A stretch of 64,000 nt of DNA, taken from the NCBI RefSeq assembly GCF_029893355.1, contig NZ_JARZAI010000002.1, forward strand, positions 248,001 through 312,000, read 5' to 3'. The notes under the pieces were generated by a model, which was given only the letters and a program-made list of their open reading frames with translations, was not told the DNA's origin and searched no databases. Shown in pieces: positions 8,468 to 17,318 of the stretch (within the stretch, counting starts at the first letter, position 1; each line of letters starts with the position of its first letter). Position numbers and translations under genes: made by a program. This DNA is from Kitasatospora sp. MAA4. GTDB lineage: Bacteria > Actinomycetota > Actinomycetes > Streptomycetales > Streptomycetaceae.

Positions 8468-8491
8468 GCAACGCAGATTGCGTATGTTGCA
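8468..8491. promoter_or_regulatory. Candidate IclR-type operator between the divergent arms
   Basis: TGCAAC (8468-8473), 12 bases, GTTGCA (8486-8491), with a second inverted repeat nested inside, ACGCA-GAT-TGCGT (8471-8483). It lies in the 113-bp divergent promoter region, 25 bases before the rightward start and about 66 before the leftward one. AT-rich flanks suggest it overlaps a promoter. Assignment to the IclR protein is inference. Confidence 0.55.
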
Positions 8492-8515
8492 ACATCCCAG
8501 TTCGGAGGCGCAGTG

Positions 8516-9823
8516 GTGACTCAGTCCGATGCACGTGGAATCGATGCGGTGCGGGTGGCCGCGCTCGCCGAGGAACGCCTGGACTGGCGCTTCAAGGCCC
8601 TGCCGCCCGAGGCCTGGGGGCTGACGGTCGCCGAGTACCTGGCCACCGCGCCCACCCTGGCCGACTTCGGGACCCCGTTGCTGACCCTGGACGCGGGCGC
8701 GATGGCGCACAATCTGCGCACCATGGCCGACTGGGCCGCCGCAGCCGGGGTCCGGCTGGCCCCGCACGGCAAGACGACGATGGCGCCCGCGCTCTGGCGC
8801 GACCAGTTGGAGGCCGGCGCCTGGGCGATCACGCTGGCCAACCTGCCGCAGCTGCGGGTCGCCCGCGCCTTCGGGGTGCGCCGGGTGCTGCTCGCCAACT
8901 CCCTGCTGGATGCGGCCGGACTCGCTTGGCTGGCAGGAGAGTTGGACGCAGACCCGGAGTTCTCGGTGAGCTGCTGGGTGGACTCGGTGCAGGGAGTGGA
9001 GCTGATGGACCGGGCGCTGCGCGCCGCCGGGGCCCGGCGTCCGGTCCACGTACAGGTCGAACTGGGCGGCCCCGGCGGGCGGACCGGCGCCCGCGACCTG
9101 GACGCCGCGCTCGACATCGCCCGGGCCGCGCACGCCGCGGACACCCTGCGGCTCTGCGGCCTGGGCGGCTACGAAGCCGCGCTCGCCAAGGACGCGACCG
9201 CGGCCGGGCTGGCGACGGTCGAGCACTACCTGGAGCAACTCGCAGCGCTGCACGACCTCATGCGCGCCGAGGGGCTCCTCGACCAGGCCGACGAGGTGGT
9301 GCTGACGGCCGGCGGCAGCGCGTACTTCGACCAGGTCGCCCGGGTGCTGACCCCGATCGCGCGGGCCCACCCGGACACCTGCGTGGTGCTGCGCTCCGGC
9401 GCCTACCTGGTGCACGACGACGGCTTCTACCGCTCCATCTCGCCGCTGGTACGCGGCGCCGAGGGTGGTGAGCCGCTGCGCTCGGCGATGCACGGCTGGG
9501 CCCGGGTGCTCTCCCGGCCCGAGGACCAACTCGCCCTGCTGGACGGCGGGAAGCGCGACTTCCCGTACGACCTCGGCCTGCCCGAGCCGCAGTTGGTGCG
9601 CGGTGCGGACGGGCCGGTCGCGCTGACCGGCACGGTGACGGCGCTCAACGACCAGCACGCCTTCCTGCGCGGTGCGGGCGACCTGGCGGCGGTCGGCGCG
9701 GTCGTGCGCCTGGGCCTCTCGCACCCGTGCACCGCCTTCGACAAGTGGACCCTGATCCCGGTGCTGGACGACGCGGACGGCGCCGACCCCCGGGTGGTCG
9801 ACCTGGTCCGGACGTTCTTCTGA
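8516..9823 (+). CDS. PLP- and metal-dependent amino-acid deaminase (D-threonine aldolase/D-serine dehydratase-like)
   Basis: A 435-residue fold-type III PLP protein (alanine racemase-like N-terminal barrel). The PLP lysine is in RLAPHGKTTMAP. A TAGGS phosphate-binding loop follows, and the C-terminal metal site is LSHPCTAFDKW (His and Cys ligands). Members cleave or deaminate D-hydroxyamino acids; a related Mn/PLP enzyme deaminates D-glucosaminate to KDG. It heads the rightward arm. The downstream deacylase overlaps it by one base (TGATG). GTG 8516 is favoured over GTG 8513 because GGAGG at 8504-8508 is then seven bases away. Confidence 0.85.
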   Translation: MTQSDARGIDAVRVAALAEERLDWRFKALPPEAWGLTVAEYLATAPTLADFGTPLLTLDAGAMAHNLRTMADWAAAAGVRLAPHGKTTMAPALWRDQLEAGAWAITLANLPQLRVARAFGVRRVLLANSLLDAAGLAWLAGELDADPEFSVSCWVDSVQGVELMDRALRAAGARRPVHVQVELGGPGGRTGARDLDAALDIARAAHAADTLRLCGLGGYEAALAKDATAAGLATVEHYLEQLAALHDLMRAEGLLDQADEVVLTAGGSAYFDQVARVLTPIARAHPDTCVVLRSGAYLVHDDGFYRSISPLVRGAEGGEPLRSAMHGWARVLSRPEDQLALLDGGKRDFPYDLGLPEPQLVRGADGPVALTGTVTALNDQHAFLRGAGDLAAVGAVVRLGLSHPCTAFDKWTLIPVLDDADGADPRVVDLVRTFF

Positions 9824-11424
9824 TGCCCGAGCTGCTCTTCCGCGGCGCCACCGTGATCGACGGCACGGGCGCCGACCGGAGGCGCGCCGACGTCACGGTC
9901 GACGCGGGCGTCATCACCGGCGTGGGCGGAGAGTTGACTGGGCATCAGGTCATTGATGCCGAAGGCCTGGTGCTCGCACCGGGGTTCATCGACATGCACG
10001 CGCACTCCGACCTTCGGATGCTGGTGGAACCGGCTCACCCCTCCCGGATCACCCAGGGCGTCACCTGCGAGCTGCTCGGCCAGGACGGCCTCTCCTACGC
10101 GCCGGTGGACGACACCACGCTGCCCCAGCTGCGCCGCCAACTGGCCGGCTGGAACGGCGATCCCGAGGACTTCGGGTGGGACTGGCGCACCGTCGGGCAG
10201 TACCTCGACCGGCTGGACCGGGGTGTCGCGGTGAACGCCTGCTATCTCGTCCCGCACGGTTCGCTGCGGATGCTGGTGCTGGGCTGGCAGGACCGCCCGC
10301 CGACACCGCAGGAGCTGGTGCGGATGCGCGAGGTGCTCGCGCAGGGGCTGCGCGAGGGCGCCGTCGGCCTGTCCAGCGGGCTGAGCTACCCGCCCGGCCG
10401 GTACGCCGGGACCGACGAACTGGTCGCGCTCTGCGAACTGGTGGCCGCGTACGGCGGGTTCCACGCGACGCACCAGCGCTCGTACGGCGCAGGGGCGTTG
10501 GAGGGCTACGCGGAGATGGTCGAGATCTCCCGGCGGTCCGGCTGCCCGCTCCACCTGGCGCACGCGACGATGAACTTCGGCGTCAACGCGGGCCGGGCCG
10601 GGGAGCTGCTCGACCTGCTCGACCGGGCGATCGCCGACGGCTGCGACCTCACCCTGGACAGCTATCCCTACCTGCCGGGATCCACCACGCTGGCCGCCCT
10701 GCTGCCCGGTTGGGCGGCCGAGGGCGGTCCGACGGCGGCGCTGGCCCGGCTCGGCGACCCGTCGGTGCGGGCGCGGATCGCGTACGAGCTGGAGCAGACC
10801 GGCAGCGACGGCTGCCACGGCGTGGTGGTGGACTGGGCGACCGTCCAGATCTCCGGAGTGCGCGACCAGCGGCTCGCCCCGGCAGTCGGCGCCACCGTCG
10901 CCCAGCTGGCGGCCGAGCGGGGCAGCAGCGGTGCGGAGGTCTTCTTCCAGCTGCTGCGCGAGGACGAGTTGGGCACCACGATCCTCCAGCACGTCGGCCA
11001 CGAGGAGAACGTCCGGGCCATCATGCGCCACCGCTCGCACACCGTGGGCAGTGACGGCCTGCTGGTCGGGGCCCGGCCGCACCCCCGGGCCTGGGGCACC
11101 TTCCCGCGGTATCTCGGTCACTACACACGGGAGTTGGGGGTGCTCACGCTGGAGGAGGCGGTGGCCAGGATGACCGGGCGCCCGGCCCGCCGGCTGCGGC
11201 TGCACCGGCGCGGCCTGATCCGTCCCGGCTACCACGCCGACCTGGTGCTCTTCGACCCGCAGACGGTCGGGGCCGGCGCCACCTTCGAGGATCCGTGCCG
11301 GCCGGCCACCGGTATCGAGCACGTCTACGTCAACGGCACCGCCGTGCTGCGGGACGCCCGGCCCACCGGAGCGCTCCCCGGCCGCGCGCTGCGCCGTACC
11401 GAGCGGGGGACCAGAGCCCGATGA
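9823..11424 (+). CDS. D-aminoacylase / N-acyl-D-amino-acid deacylase family amidohydrolase
   Basis: A 533-residue amidohydrolase. It has an N-terminal beta sandwich (LLFRGATVIDGTG), the metal motif GFIDMHAHSD (H-x-H) and the TQGVTCELLGQDGLS segment of the D-aminoacylase subgroup. FHATHQRSYG and CPLHLAHATMN supply the metal-binding histidines, and GSDGLLVG contains the catalytic Asp. The C-terminal HADLVLFDPQTV strand is typical. The family removes acyl groups from N-acyl-D-amino acids and some acylated amino sugars. It overlaps both neighbours by one to four bases, so it is translated with them. Confidence 0.85.
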   Translation: MPELLFRGATVIDGTGADRRRADVTVDAGVITGVGGELTGHQVIDAEGLVLAPGFIDMHAHSDLRMLVEPAHPSRITQGVTCELLGQDGLSYAPVDDTTLPQLRRQLAGWNGDPEDFGWDWRTVGQYLDRLDRGVAVNACYLVPHGSLRMLVLGWQDRPPTPQELVRMREVLAQGLREGAVGLSSGLSYPPGRYAGTDELVALCELVAAYGGFHATHQRSYGAGALEGYAEMVEISRRSGCPLHLAHATMNFGVNAGRAGELLDLLDRAIADGCDLTLDSYPYLPGSTTLAALLPGWAAEGGPTAALARLGDPSVRARIAYELEQTGSDGCHGVVVDWATVQISGVRDQRLAPAVGATVAQLAAERGSSGAEVFFQLLREDELGTTILQHVGHEENVRAIMRHRSHTVGSDGLLVGARPHPRAWGTFPRYLGHYTRELGVLTLEEAVARMTGRPARRLRLHRRGLIRPGYHADLVLFDPQTVGAGATFEDPCRPATGIEHVYVNGTAVLRDARPTGALPGRALRRTERGTRAR

Positions 11425-12077
11425 CCGTTCCACCCACCGATCAGGCCCTGGAGCTGCGGGCCGCGCTGGCCGCCGACCCCGTGATCGCGGTGGTCCGGGC
11501 GCCGCGGATCCCCGACGCCGTCGCGCTCTGCGCCGCGCTCGCGCAGGGGGGCGTCCACTGGGTCGAATTCACCTTCACCACACCGGGGGTGACCGATCAG
11601 CTGGCCCGGGCGGTGGCGGCTGGCACCGGCTGCCGGATCGGCGTCGGCACCGTCCTGACGGCCGAGCAGGCCGAGCGGGGGATCGCCGCGGGCGCGTCCT
11701 TCCTGGTCACGCCGGGCTGCCGACCGGAGGTCGCGCGGGCGGCGCGCGGCGCGGGCGTCCCGGTGGTGCTCGGCGCGCTCACGCCCACCGAGGTCGGCCG
11801 AGCGGTGGATCTGGGGGCTGCGGCCGTCAAGATCTTCCCCGCCCGGGCGTTCGGCCCCGGGTACTTCAGGGACCTGGGCGGCCCCTACCCGGACGTCCCG
11901 TTGGTGGCCTCGGGCGGCGTCAGCGCGGGCAACGCGGCCGAGTTCCTGGCCCACGGCGCGCTGGCCGTCTGCGCGGGGTCGGAGGTGGTGGCGCCGGAGC
12001 TGGTGGCGGCCGGCGACTGGGCCGCGATCACCCGCAGGGCCGGGCTGTTCACCGCCGCCGCACTCGGGCGGCGGTGA
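11421..12077 (+). CDS. eda: 2-dehydro-3-deoxy-phosphogluconate (KDPG) aldolase
   Basis: A 218-residue class I aldolase. It shows a PVIAVVRAPRI first strand, the catalytic Glu strand GGVHWVEFTFTTPG, GVGTVLTAEQAERGIAAGA, FLVTPGCRPEV and the Schiff-base lysine in AAAVKIFPARAFGPGY. The last phosphate-binding loop is VASGGVSAGNAAEFLAHGA. It splits KDPG into pyruvate and glyceraldehyde-3-phosphate. It is the last gene of the rightward arm, its ATG overlapping the deacylase stop (ATGA). Its final codons form the left arm of the terminator. Confidence 0.9.
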   Translation: MTVPPTDQALELRAALAADPVIAVVRAPRIPDAVALCAALAQGGVHWVEFTFTTPGVTDQLARAVAAGTGCRIGVGTVLTAEQAERGIAAGASFLVTPGCRPEVARAARGAGVPVVLGALTPTEVGRAVDLGAAAVKIFPARAFGPGYFRDLGGPYPDVPLVASGGVSAGNAAEFLAHGALAVCAGSEVVAPELVAAGDWAAITRRAGLFTAAALGRR

Positions 12078-12085
12078 ACAGCCCG
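12041..12085. terminator. Terminator overlapping the eda stop codon
   Basis: A perfect 19-bp stem (12041-12059 with 12067-12085) and seven-base loop. The left arm and most of the hairpin lie inside the eda reading frame. It separates eda from the convergent GDSL esterase gene ending at 12093. Confidence 0.8.
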
Positions 12086-12092
12086 GTCGGGC

Positions 12093-12971
12093 TCAGATCT
12101 TCGCCAGGAAGGCGTCGGCCATCACCTGGTAGCCGGTGTCGTTGGCGTGGATGTCGCCGCGCGCCATGTTGGTCCAGGTCATGATCCGGTCCACGTTCAG
12201 CGGCACCTGCTGGCCGGCCAGCGGGACCAGCGGCAGGAAGGAGTTGGTGCTGAACGCCTTGGCGACGTCGGCCGTCGGCACGCCGTGCACGGCGTCGACC
12301 ACGTCCAGCGTGGTGTTCAGGGTGTCCGCCAGCGGCACCGAGAGGCCGGCCAGCACCTTGCCCTTGTCGCCGGTCATCCAGGCCGCCAGGAAGGGGTCGT
12401 AGAGGTTCATCCCGACGATCTTCGTGTGCGGGCCGGCCGCCGCCCTGAGCCGGGTCAGGATCGTGCCGAGGTCCTTGCCGGCCGTGACGATGCCCTTGCC
12501 GGCGCAGACGATGTCCAGGTTGCCGCCGGTGGCGCAGCCGTCCACGTTGTTGGCGCCGATGTCCAGGGTGACCGTGACGTCGTCCCGGTGGTGGTCCTTC
12601 AGATAGGCGACCGCCGCGTCGACCTGCGCACCGGCGTACGGGTGCGGGTAGGGGCAGCCGCCGTTGATCATCGATCCGGTGGTCTCGCCCGGGCAGCCCA
12701 GGTCGGTGAAGGAGAACGGGTGGCCGGAGTGCTCGGCGCGCTCGCCCAGGGTGCGGGCGAGGTCCTGCGCGTAGCCGTGGCCGACCTCGCTGCCGCCGCC
12801 CGGCAGGGTCTGGTAGCCCGCCGCGAGCGAGTCGCCGAGCGCGAGGTAGTAGTGCGGGGTGCGGCTGGGGGCCGCCGCCGAGGCGGGGGCGGCCGAGACG
12901 CCGAGCAGGGCGCCGCCGAGCAGGACGGCGCAGGCCGCCCGGTGTCTGCGACCGGACTTGAGTGAACGCAT
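12093..12971 (-). CDS. Secreted SGNH/GDSL hydrolase
   Basis: A 292-residue protein. A signal peptide occupies residues 1-33 (basic n-region, CAVLLGGALLGVSAAPASA core and Ala-x-Ala site). The SGNH blocks follow: YLALGDSLAAGY (block I Ser), a Gly in block II, LDIGANNVDGC (block III Asn) and RGDIHANDTGY (block V Asp-x-x-His). Several cysteines suggest disulfides. Such proteins are secreted esterases or lipases; the substrate is unknown. It is convergent with eda and stands alone. Confidence 0.85.
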   Translation of the reverse strand: MRSLKSGRRHRAACAVLLGGALLGVSAAPASAAAPSRTPHYYLALGDSLAAGYQTLPGGGSEVGHGYAQDLARTLGERAEHSGHPFSFTDLGCPGETTGSMINGGCPYPHPYAGAQVDAAVAYLKDHHRDDVTVTLDIGANNVDGCATGGNLDIVCAGKGIVTAGKDLGTILTRLRAAAGPHTKIVGMNLYDPFLAAWMTGDKGKVLAGLSVPLADTLNTTLDVVDAVHGVPTADVAKAFSTNSFLPLVPLAGQQVPLNVDRIMTWTNMARGDIHANDTGYQVMADAFLAKI

Positions 12972-13099
12972 GGACCCTCCCGAAGTGACCCGCCCGCCGC
13001 CCGGGTGGCGCGGCGCGGGTCGGACCCGGTGAGGTTACTGCCTGGTAGATCAACTGGTAAGGGGTCTGACCAGGAAATCTTCCGGGCGCTGGAGGCGGC

Positions 13100-14098
13100 T
13101 CAGAGTGCGGTCGGAGCGGAGGAGTCGACGGACGTGCCGGGTGCCGCGAGGGCCTGGCGGGCCTCCTCGGCGGAGGGGGAGTCGACGTCCCGCGCGGCCA
13201 CCGCGGCCAGCGCCGCCTGGTACGCGACGGCCAGGGCGTCGGCCGGCGCGGTCTCGATGTCGGGGGTGATCCCGACGCCCTCCCAGTTGACGCCGGAGGT
13301 CGGGTTGATCGCGCGGGCGGTCGGGATCGTCGCCTCCAGGTGCGGGTGCATGGTGAAGCCCTGGCGCGGGTTGGCGCCACCGCCGGTGCGCTCGCCGACC
13401 ACCACGGCCCGGCCCAACTGCTGGAGGTCGTACGTGAGTTCCTCGCCGCCGGAGAAGGTGGCCCGGCTGGTCAGGAGGTAGAGCGGCTTGGTGCCGCCGA
13501 ACTTGGCGCCGGGGACGAACGGCCGGCTCCAGAACTGGCTGTAGTCGTCGTCCTCGCGGTCGTACAGGGTGTTCAGGTGGGTGGGCCGGTCCAGCAGGTA
13601 ACTGGCGATCTGGGCCACGGTGTTCGGGTCGCCGCCGACGCAGGCGCGCAGGTCGATGATCAGCGCCTCGGCGCGGGCCACCAGGTTGAGGGCGGCGGTC
13701 ACCGACTCGCCGGTCATCGAGAGCGGGAAGAGGATCGGGGAGAGCTCCAGCAGCGCGACACCGCCGGCGAGCCGCTCGATCTTCGGCACGCCGCCCATCG
13801 AGAGGTCGGCGGCGCGGGTCATCTCGGCCATCGCCGCGCCGTCCTCGCCCGCCGGGATCGTGCGGGGGTGGAACTTCAGCCGCAGGTGGCGGTCGTTGTT
13901 GACGGACTGCAGGTCCTCGGTGGCCAGGCGGCCCAACTCCTCGGCGTCCGCGGCCTGGTGGTAGCGGCCGGCGGCGAGGCTGTCGTCGAGCACCGCGGTG
14001 ATCTCGGCGGCGACGTCGGGGAAGACGTAGCGCTCGGTGACCAGCTTGCTGGTCTCGCCGATGATGGCGGTGATCTCGGCGGGCTGGAGCTGGGCCAT
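13100..14098 (-). CDS. S41 family (C-terminal processing/IRBP-like) peptidase
   Basis: A 332-residue protein with no signal peptide. An N-terminal helical domain (about residues 1-90) resembles the IRBP-type S41 N-domain. The catalytic domain has IIDLRACVGGDPNTV, LYLLTSRATFSGGEELTY with the nucleophile region FSGGEE, VVVGERTGGGANP and a final NWEGVGITPDI strand. Family members are Ser/Lys or Ser/His proteases acting on tails of unfolded proteins. No PDZ domain is seen. The start ATG 14098 has GGGGAA upstream. Confidence 0.8.
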   Translation of the reverse strand: MAQLQPAEITAIIGETSKLVTERYVFPDVAAEITAVLDDSLAAGRYHQAADAEELGRLATEDLQSVNNDRHLRLKFHPRTIPAGEDGAAMAEMTRAADLSMGGVPKIERLAGGVALLELSPILFPLSMTGESVTAALNLVARAEALIIDLRACVGGDPNTVAQIASYLLDRPTHLNTLYDREDDDYSQFWSRPFVPGAKFGGTKPLYLLTSRATFSGGEELTYDLQQLGRAVVVGERTGGGANPRQGFTMHPHLEATIPTARAINPTSGVNWEGVGITPDIETAPADALAVAYQAALAAVAARDVDSPSAEEARQALAAPGTSVDSSAPTAL

Positions 14099-14140
14099 GG
14101 TGGTTCCCCCTGGAAGTGTGCGGCGGTGCGCTTCGGCATG

Positions 14141-14170
14141 AGTAGATCATGGAATCCGAGAAAGCGTCAA
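14141..14170 (-). promoter_or_regulatory. Probable housekeeping-sigma promoter of the S41 peptidase gene
   Basis: On the minus strand: TTGACG (14170-14165), 18-base spacer, TCTACT (14146-14141), about 40 bases before the start codon. The -10 is a weak match. Confidence 0.4.
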
Positions 14171-14260
14171 CAAATCTCGACACTTAACTTTTGGACCTGC
14201 CCGGACATGCGAACAGCGTGCCGGGGGCTTGCTGCCGGCACGCCGTTCAGTGCTGTTGCG

Positions 14261-15118
14261 TCAGGGGGCGGTGATCAGGCCCAGGGCGATCAGGTCGTCC
14301 AGCGGTTCGAGCACGCTGCAGGTGCCGAAGGCGGTGAACTCCCGGCGGGTGGCGGCGATCTGATCGTCCGTCAGCTTGGCGGCGAGGTCGGCCAGGACGG
14401 CACCGGACCGCTCGGCGAGCAGCTCGGTCACCTCGGACGGGGTGGCGCGCTCGGCGGCCGCGTGGGTGGCCAGCAGGACGTTGAGGAAGCCGTGGTGCTC
14501 GAAGCCGGTGGCCGGGTCGGTGTGCCGCAGCGCGTTGTGCAGGCCGGCGGTGCACTTGAACGCCAGCTCGCGCTCGGCGCAGGCCAGCAGGAACGCGGCG
14601 AGCTCGTCCTCGCTCGGGAAGGCGGCGGCCGCCGTCCCGCCGGTGCGGAACTTCGCGCGGTACCGTGTGCCGGCCAGCACGTCCAGGGCGGCCGGGATCC
14701 CGGGCCCGCGCGGCACCTCGACGGCGCCCGCGGCCTCCGGCGGCAGCAGCTGCTCGAAGGCCGCCACGACCCGGCGGACCCCCTCGGCCGGTTCGACGCC
14801 CGGGTCGGCGGCGACCTCGGCGCCCACCACCCGCAGGCCGCGCCCGGCCCGTACGGCCCGCAGCGCCGGCTCCAGGCCGGTGCTGCCGCCGGGCACGATC
14901 ACGCCGATCCGCAGCTCCTCGGGATCCTGGGCGACGAGCGTCGCCAGCCCGCCGGCGCCGCACAGGAAGGGGCCGACCAGCTCCGCGTACCAGGCGGCGC
15001 GGTGCACCAGGTGGGCGGGGACGGCCTGCTCGAGCGGCAGCTCCCCGGGCGGGAAGATCGCGGCGTCGTCGCAGAGTCCGCTGAACAGCGGGGGCACGGC
15101 GCTCCGGTCGGTCGTCAT
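14261..15118 (-). CDS. Conserved hypothetical protein
   Basis: A 285-residue protein starting MTTDRSAVPPLFSGLCDDAA. I do not recognise a named family. Visible features are an N-terminal FPPGELPLEQAVPAHLVHRAAWYA segment, alternating beta/alpha elements with GVIVPGGSTGLEPAL, a Lys-containing strand YRAKFRTGGT and a FKCTAGLHNALRHTDPATG motif. The alternation and a late His suggest a TIM-barrel-like fold, which is inference. It is cytosolic. Conserved catalytic-looking residues (K, H, E) suggest an enzyme, but no reaction can be assigned. Confidence 0.6.
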   Translation of the reverse strand: MTTDRSAVPPLFSGLCDDAAIFPPGELPLEQAVPAHLVHRAAWYAELVGPFLCGAGGLATLVAQDPEELRIGVIVPGGSTGLEPALRAVRAGRGLRVVGAEVAADPGVEPAEGVRRVVAAFEQLLPPEAAGAVEVPRGPGIPAALDVLAGTRYRAKFRTGGTAAAAFPSEDELAAFLLACAERELAFKCTAGLHNALRHTDPATGFEHHGFLNVLLATHAAAERATPSEVTELLAERSGAVLADLAAKLTDDQIAATRREFTAFGTCSVLEPLDDLIALGLITAP

Positions 15119-15371
15119 GGGTCCCGTCCTTCTAGGTGTCGACACAGGCTCTGAGCCTGCCGCAGCCCGGCCGTGCAATCAAGGTGGGCCCGGGGTGCAG
15201 GCGGCAAGTCGCGAAAATCTGACGGTCCGTCAAGAAGCTTGACGGGGGGCACGGGGCGTGCAGGGCGAGTATTTCGTGGGATGAATTGCGATCCGCATTG
15301 CTATGCGACTCGCGCGAAGGCTATGAGCCCCGGCGCGAGAAAGCTCAAGGCATCCTCAAATATTGGTCCAG

Positions 15372-15387
15372 ACTTTAGCCCTAAAGT
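15372..15387. promoter_or_regulatory. Palindrome in the 460-bp region before the APC permease
   Basis: ACTTTAG-CC-CTAAAGT, seven-base perfect arms, in a stretch noticeably richer in AT than its surroundings. It lies about 190 bases before the permease start. It may be an operator. The remainder of 15119-15578 has no convincing gene. Confidence 0.35.
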
Positions 15388-15578
15388 TGTCAGCGAGCGC
15401 CACGATACCGCTTGACCTGCACAGATGGGCCCCGGTGGCCATCCCGCGACGTATTAAGAGTTTCATGCTATGAGGTCACTCGAACGTAACTATTCGGCCA
15501 TTGGGTCTTTGCAGATCCCTAATCGCCGGTTAGCGTTTGGCCACTCTCACTCCGCCGTCATTGAAGAGGGTTCGTGAC

Positions 15579-17222
15579 ATGGCAGTTGTTGACACAATAT
15601 CTCCGCCGACCTCCGGATCGGGGACCAAGCTCCGCCGCGAGATCGGACTGATCGGCCTGCTCTGGGCTTCGGTCGGCTCGATCATCGGTTCGGGCTGGTT
15701 GTTCGGAGCGAAGAACGCGGTGATCGTCGCCGGACCGGCGGCCGTCATCTCGTGGGGGATCGGGGCCGTCGCGATCGTGCTGCTCGCACTGGTCCACGCG
15801 GAGCTCGGGGGGCTCTTCCCGGTAGCAGGCGGCACGGCCCGCTACCCGCACTACACCTTCGGTGGCCTGGCCGGCATGTCCTTCGGCTGGTTCTCCTGGC
15901 TCCAGGCGGCCACCGTGGCGCCGATCGAGGTCGAGGCCATGATCGGCTACGCCGGTCACTGGTCCTTCGCCGCGCACTTCCTGAACAACAACGGGACGCT
16001 GACCAAGTCGGGCTTCGTGGTCTCGGTGCTCCTGATGGCGGTCTTCGTGGCCGTCAACTTCCTCGGCGTCCGCCTGCTGGCCCGCACCAACAGCGCCGCC
16101 ACCTGGTGGAAGATCGCCATCCCGCTGGTGACGATCTTCGTGCTCGCGCTCACCAACTTCCACTTCGGCAACTTCACCTCGCACGGCTTCGCGCCGTTCG
16201 GTGTCAAGGGCGTCCTGGGCGCGATCAGCACCAGCGGCATCATCTTCGCGCTGCTCGGCTTCGAGCAGGCGATCCAGCTGTCCGGTGAGAGCAAGAACCC
16301 CAAGCGCGACATCCCGCGCGCGGTCATCGGCTCGGTCTTCATCGGCGCGGTCATCTACACCCTGCTCCAGGTCGTCTACATCGGCGCGCTGCCCGGTGCC
16401 TCCTTCGTCCACGGCTGGACCAACCTCGCCTACGAAGGCATCAAGGGCCCGTTCGCGGGTCTGGCCACCGTCGTCGGCCTGGGCTGGCTGGCCTGGGTGC
16501 TCTACGTCGACGCGCTGATCTCCCCCGGAGGCACCGGCCTCATCTACACCACCTCCACCTCGCGGATCTCCTACGGTCTGAGCAAGAACGGCTACGCTCC
16601 CCAGCTGTTCGAGCGCACCGACGCCCGCGGCGTGCCGTGGTTCGGCCTGATCATCTCCTTCGTCACCGGTGTGATCTGCTTCCTGCCGTTCCCCAGCTGG
16701 CAGCAGCTGGTCAGCTTCATCACCTCCGCCAGCGTGCTGATGTACGCCGGCGCCCCGCTCGCCTTCGGTGTCCTGCGCAAGCAGCTCCCGAACCGCGAGC
16801 GCCCCTACCGGCTGCCGCTGGGTGACATCGTCGCCCCGCTGTCCTTCGTGGTCGCCAGCCTGATCATCTACTGGTCCGGCTGGGACACCCTGTGGCGTCT
16901 GGGCCTGGCGATCATCCTCGGCTACCTGCTGCTCGGCTCCTACGCCGCGTACGCGATCAAGAAGCAGCTGCCGAACGCGCCCCGGCTCAACTGGAAGTCC
17001 GCGCAGTGGCTGCCGGTCTACCTGATCGGCCTCGGCGTGATCTCCTGGCAGGGCGGCTTCGGTGTCGGCGCGCAGGGCAACATCCCGCTCTGGGTGGACA
17101 TGGGCCTGATCGCGGCCTTCTCGCTCGGCATCTACTACTGGGCCCGCGCGGTCGCGCTGCCCGCCGAGGAGATCGAGCGGAACATCGCCGACGTCGAGGT
17201 GGTCGACGAGGGCGGTCACTGA
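15579..17222 (+). CDS. APC superfamily amino acid permease
   Basis: A 547-residue membrane protein with about 12-14 predicted helices. The first helix carries the APC motif LWASVGSIIGSGWLFGAKNA (glycine-rich unwound helix 1). Helix 6 contains SGIIFALLGFEQAIQLSGESKNPKRDIPRAV, typical of proton-coupled amino acid transporters. The start is ATG 15579 after GAAGAGGG. It is a single gene ended by a strong hairpin. The substrate is not evident; amino acids or polyamines are possible. Confidence 0.88.
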   Translation: MAVVDTISPPTSGSGTKLRREIGLIGLLWASVGSIIGSGWLFGAKNAVIVAGPAAVISWGIGAVAIVLLALVHAELGGLFPVAGGTARYPHYTFGGLAGMSFGWFSWLQAATVAPIEVEAMIGYAGHWSFAAHFLNNNGTLTKSGFVVSVLLMAVFVAVNFLGVRLLARTNSAATWWKIAIPLVTIFVLALTNFHFGNFTSHGFAPFGVKGVLGAISTSGIIFALLGFEQAIQLSGESKNPKRDIPRAVIGSVFIGAVIYTLLQVVYIGALPGASFVHGWTNLAYEGIKGPFAGLATVVGLGWLAWVLYVDALISPGGTGLIYTTSTSRISYGLSKNGYAPQLFERTDARGVPWFGLIISFVTGVICFLPFPSWQQLVSFITSASVLMYAGAPLAFGVLRKQLPNRERPYRLPLGDIVAPLSFVVASLIIYWSGWDTLWRLGLAIILGYLLLGSYAAYAIKKQLPNAPRLNWKSAQWLPVYLIGLGVISWQGGFGVGAQGNIPLWVDMGLIAAFSLGIYYWARAVALPAEEIERNIADVEVVDEGGH

Positions 17223-17253
17223 CAGCCCCGCTCAACCTCGCAACTCCCCGCAT

Positions 17254-17301
17254 GACGGCCGCCGCCGCCCAGGACCCCCACCCTGGGCGGCGGCGGCCGT
17301 C
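17254..17301. terminator. Terminator after the APC permease
   Basis: A perfect 20-bp GC-rich stem (17254-17273 with 17282-17301), eight-base loop, 31 bases after the permease stop. Confidence 0.85.
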
Positions 17302-17318
17302 TGCGTAGCATGCGCAGC

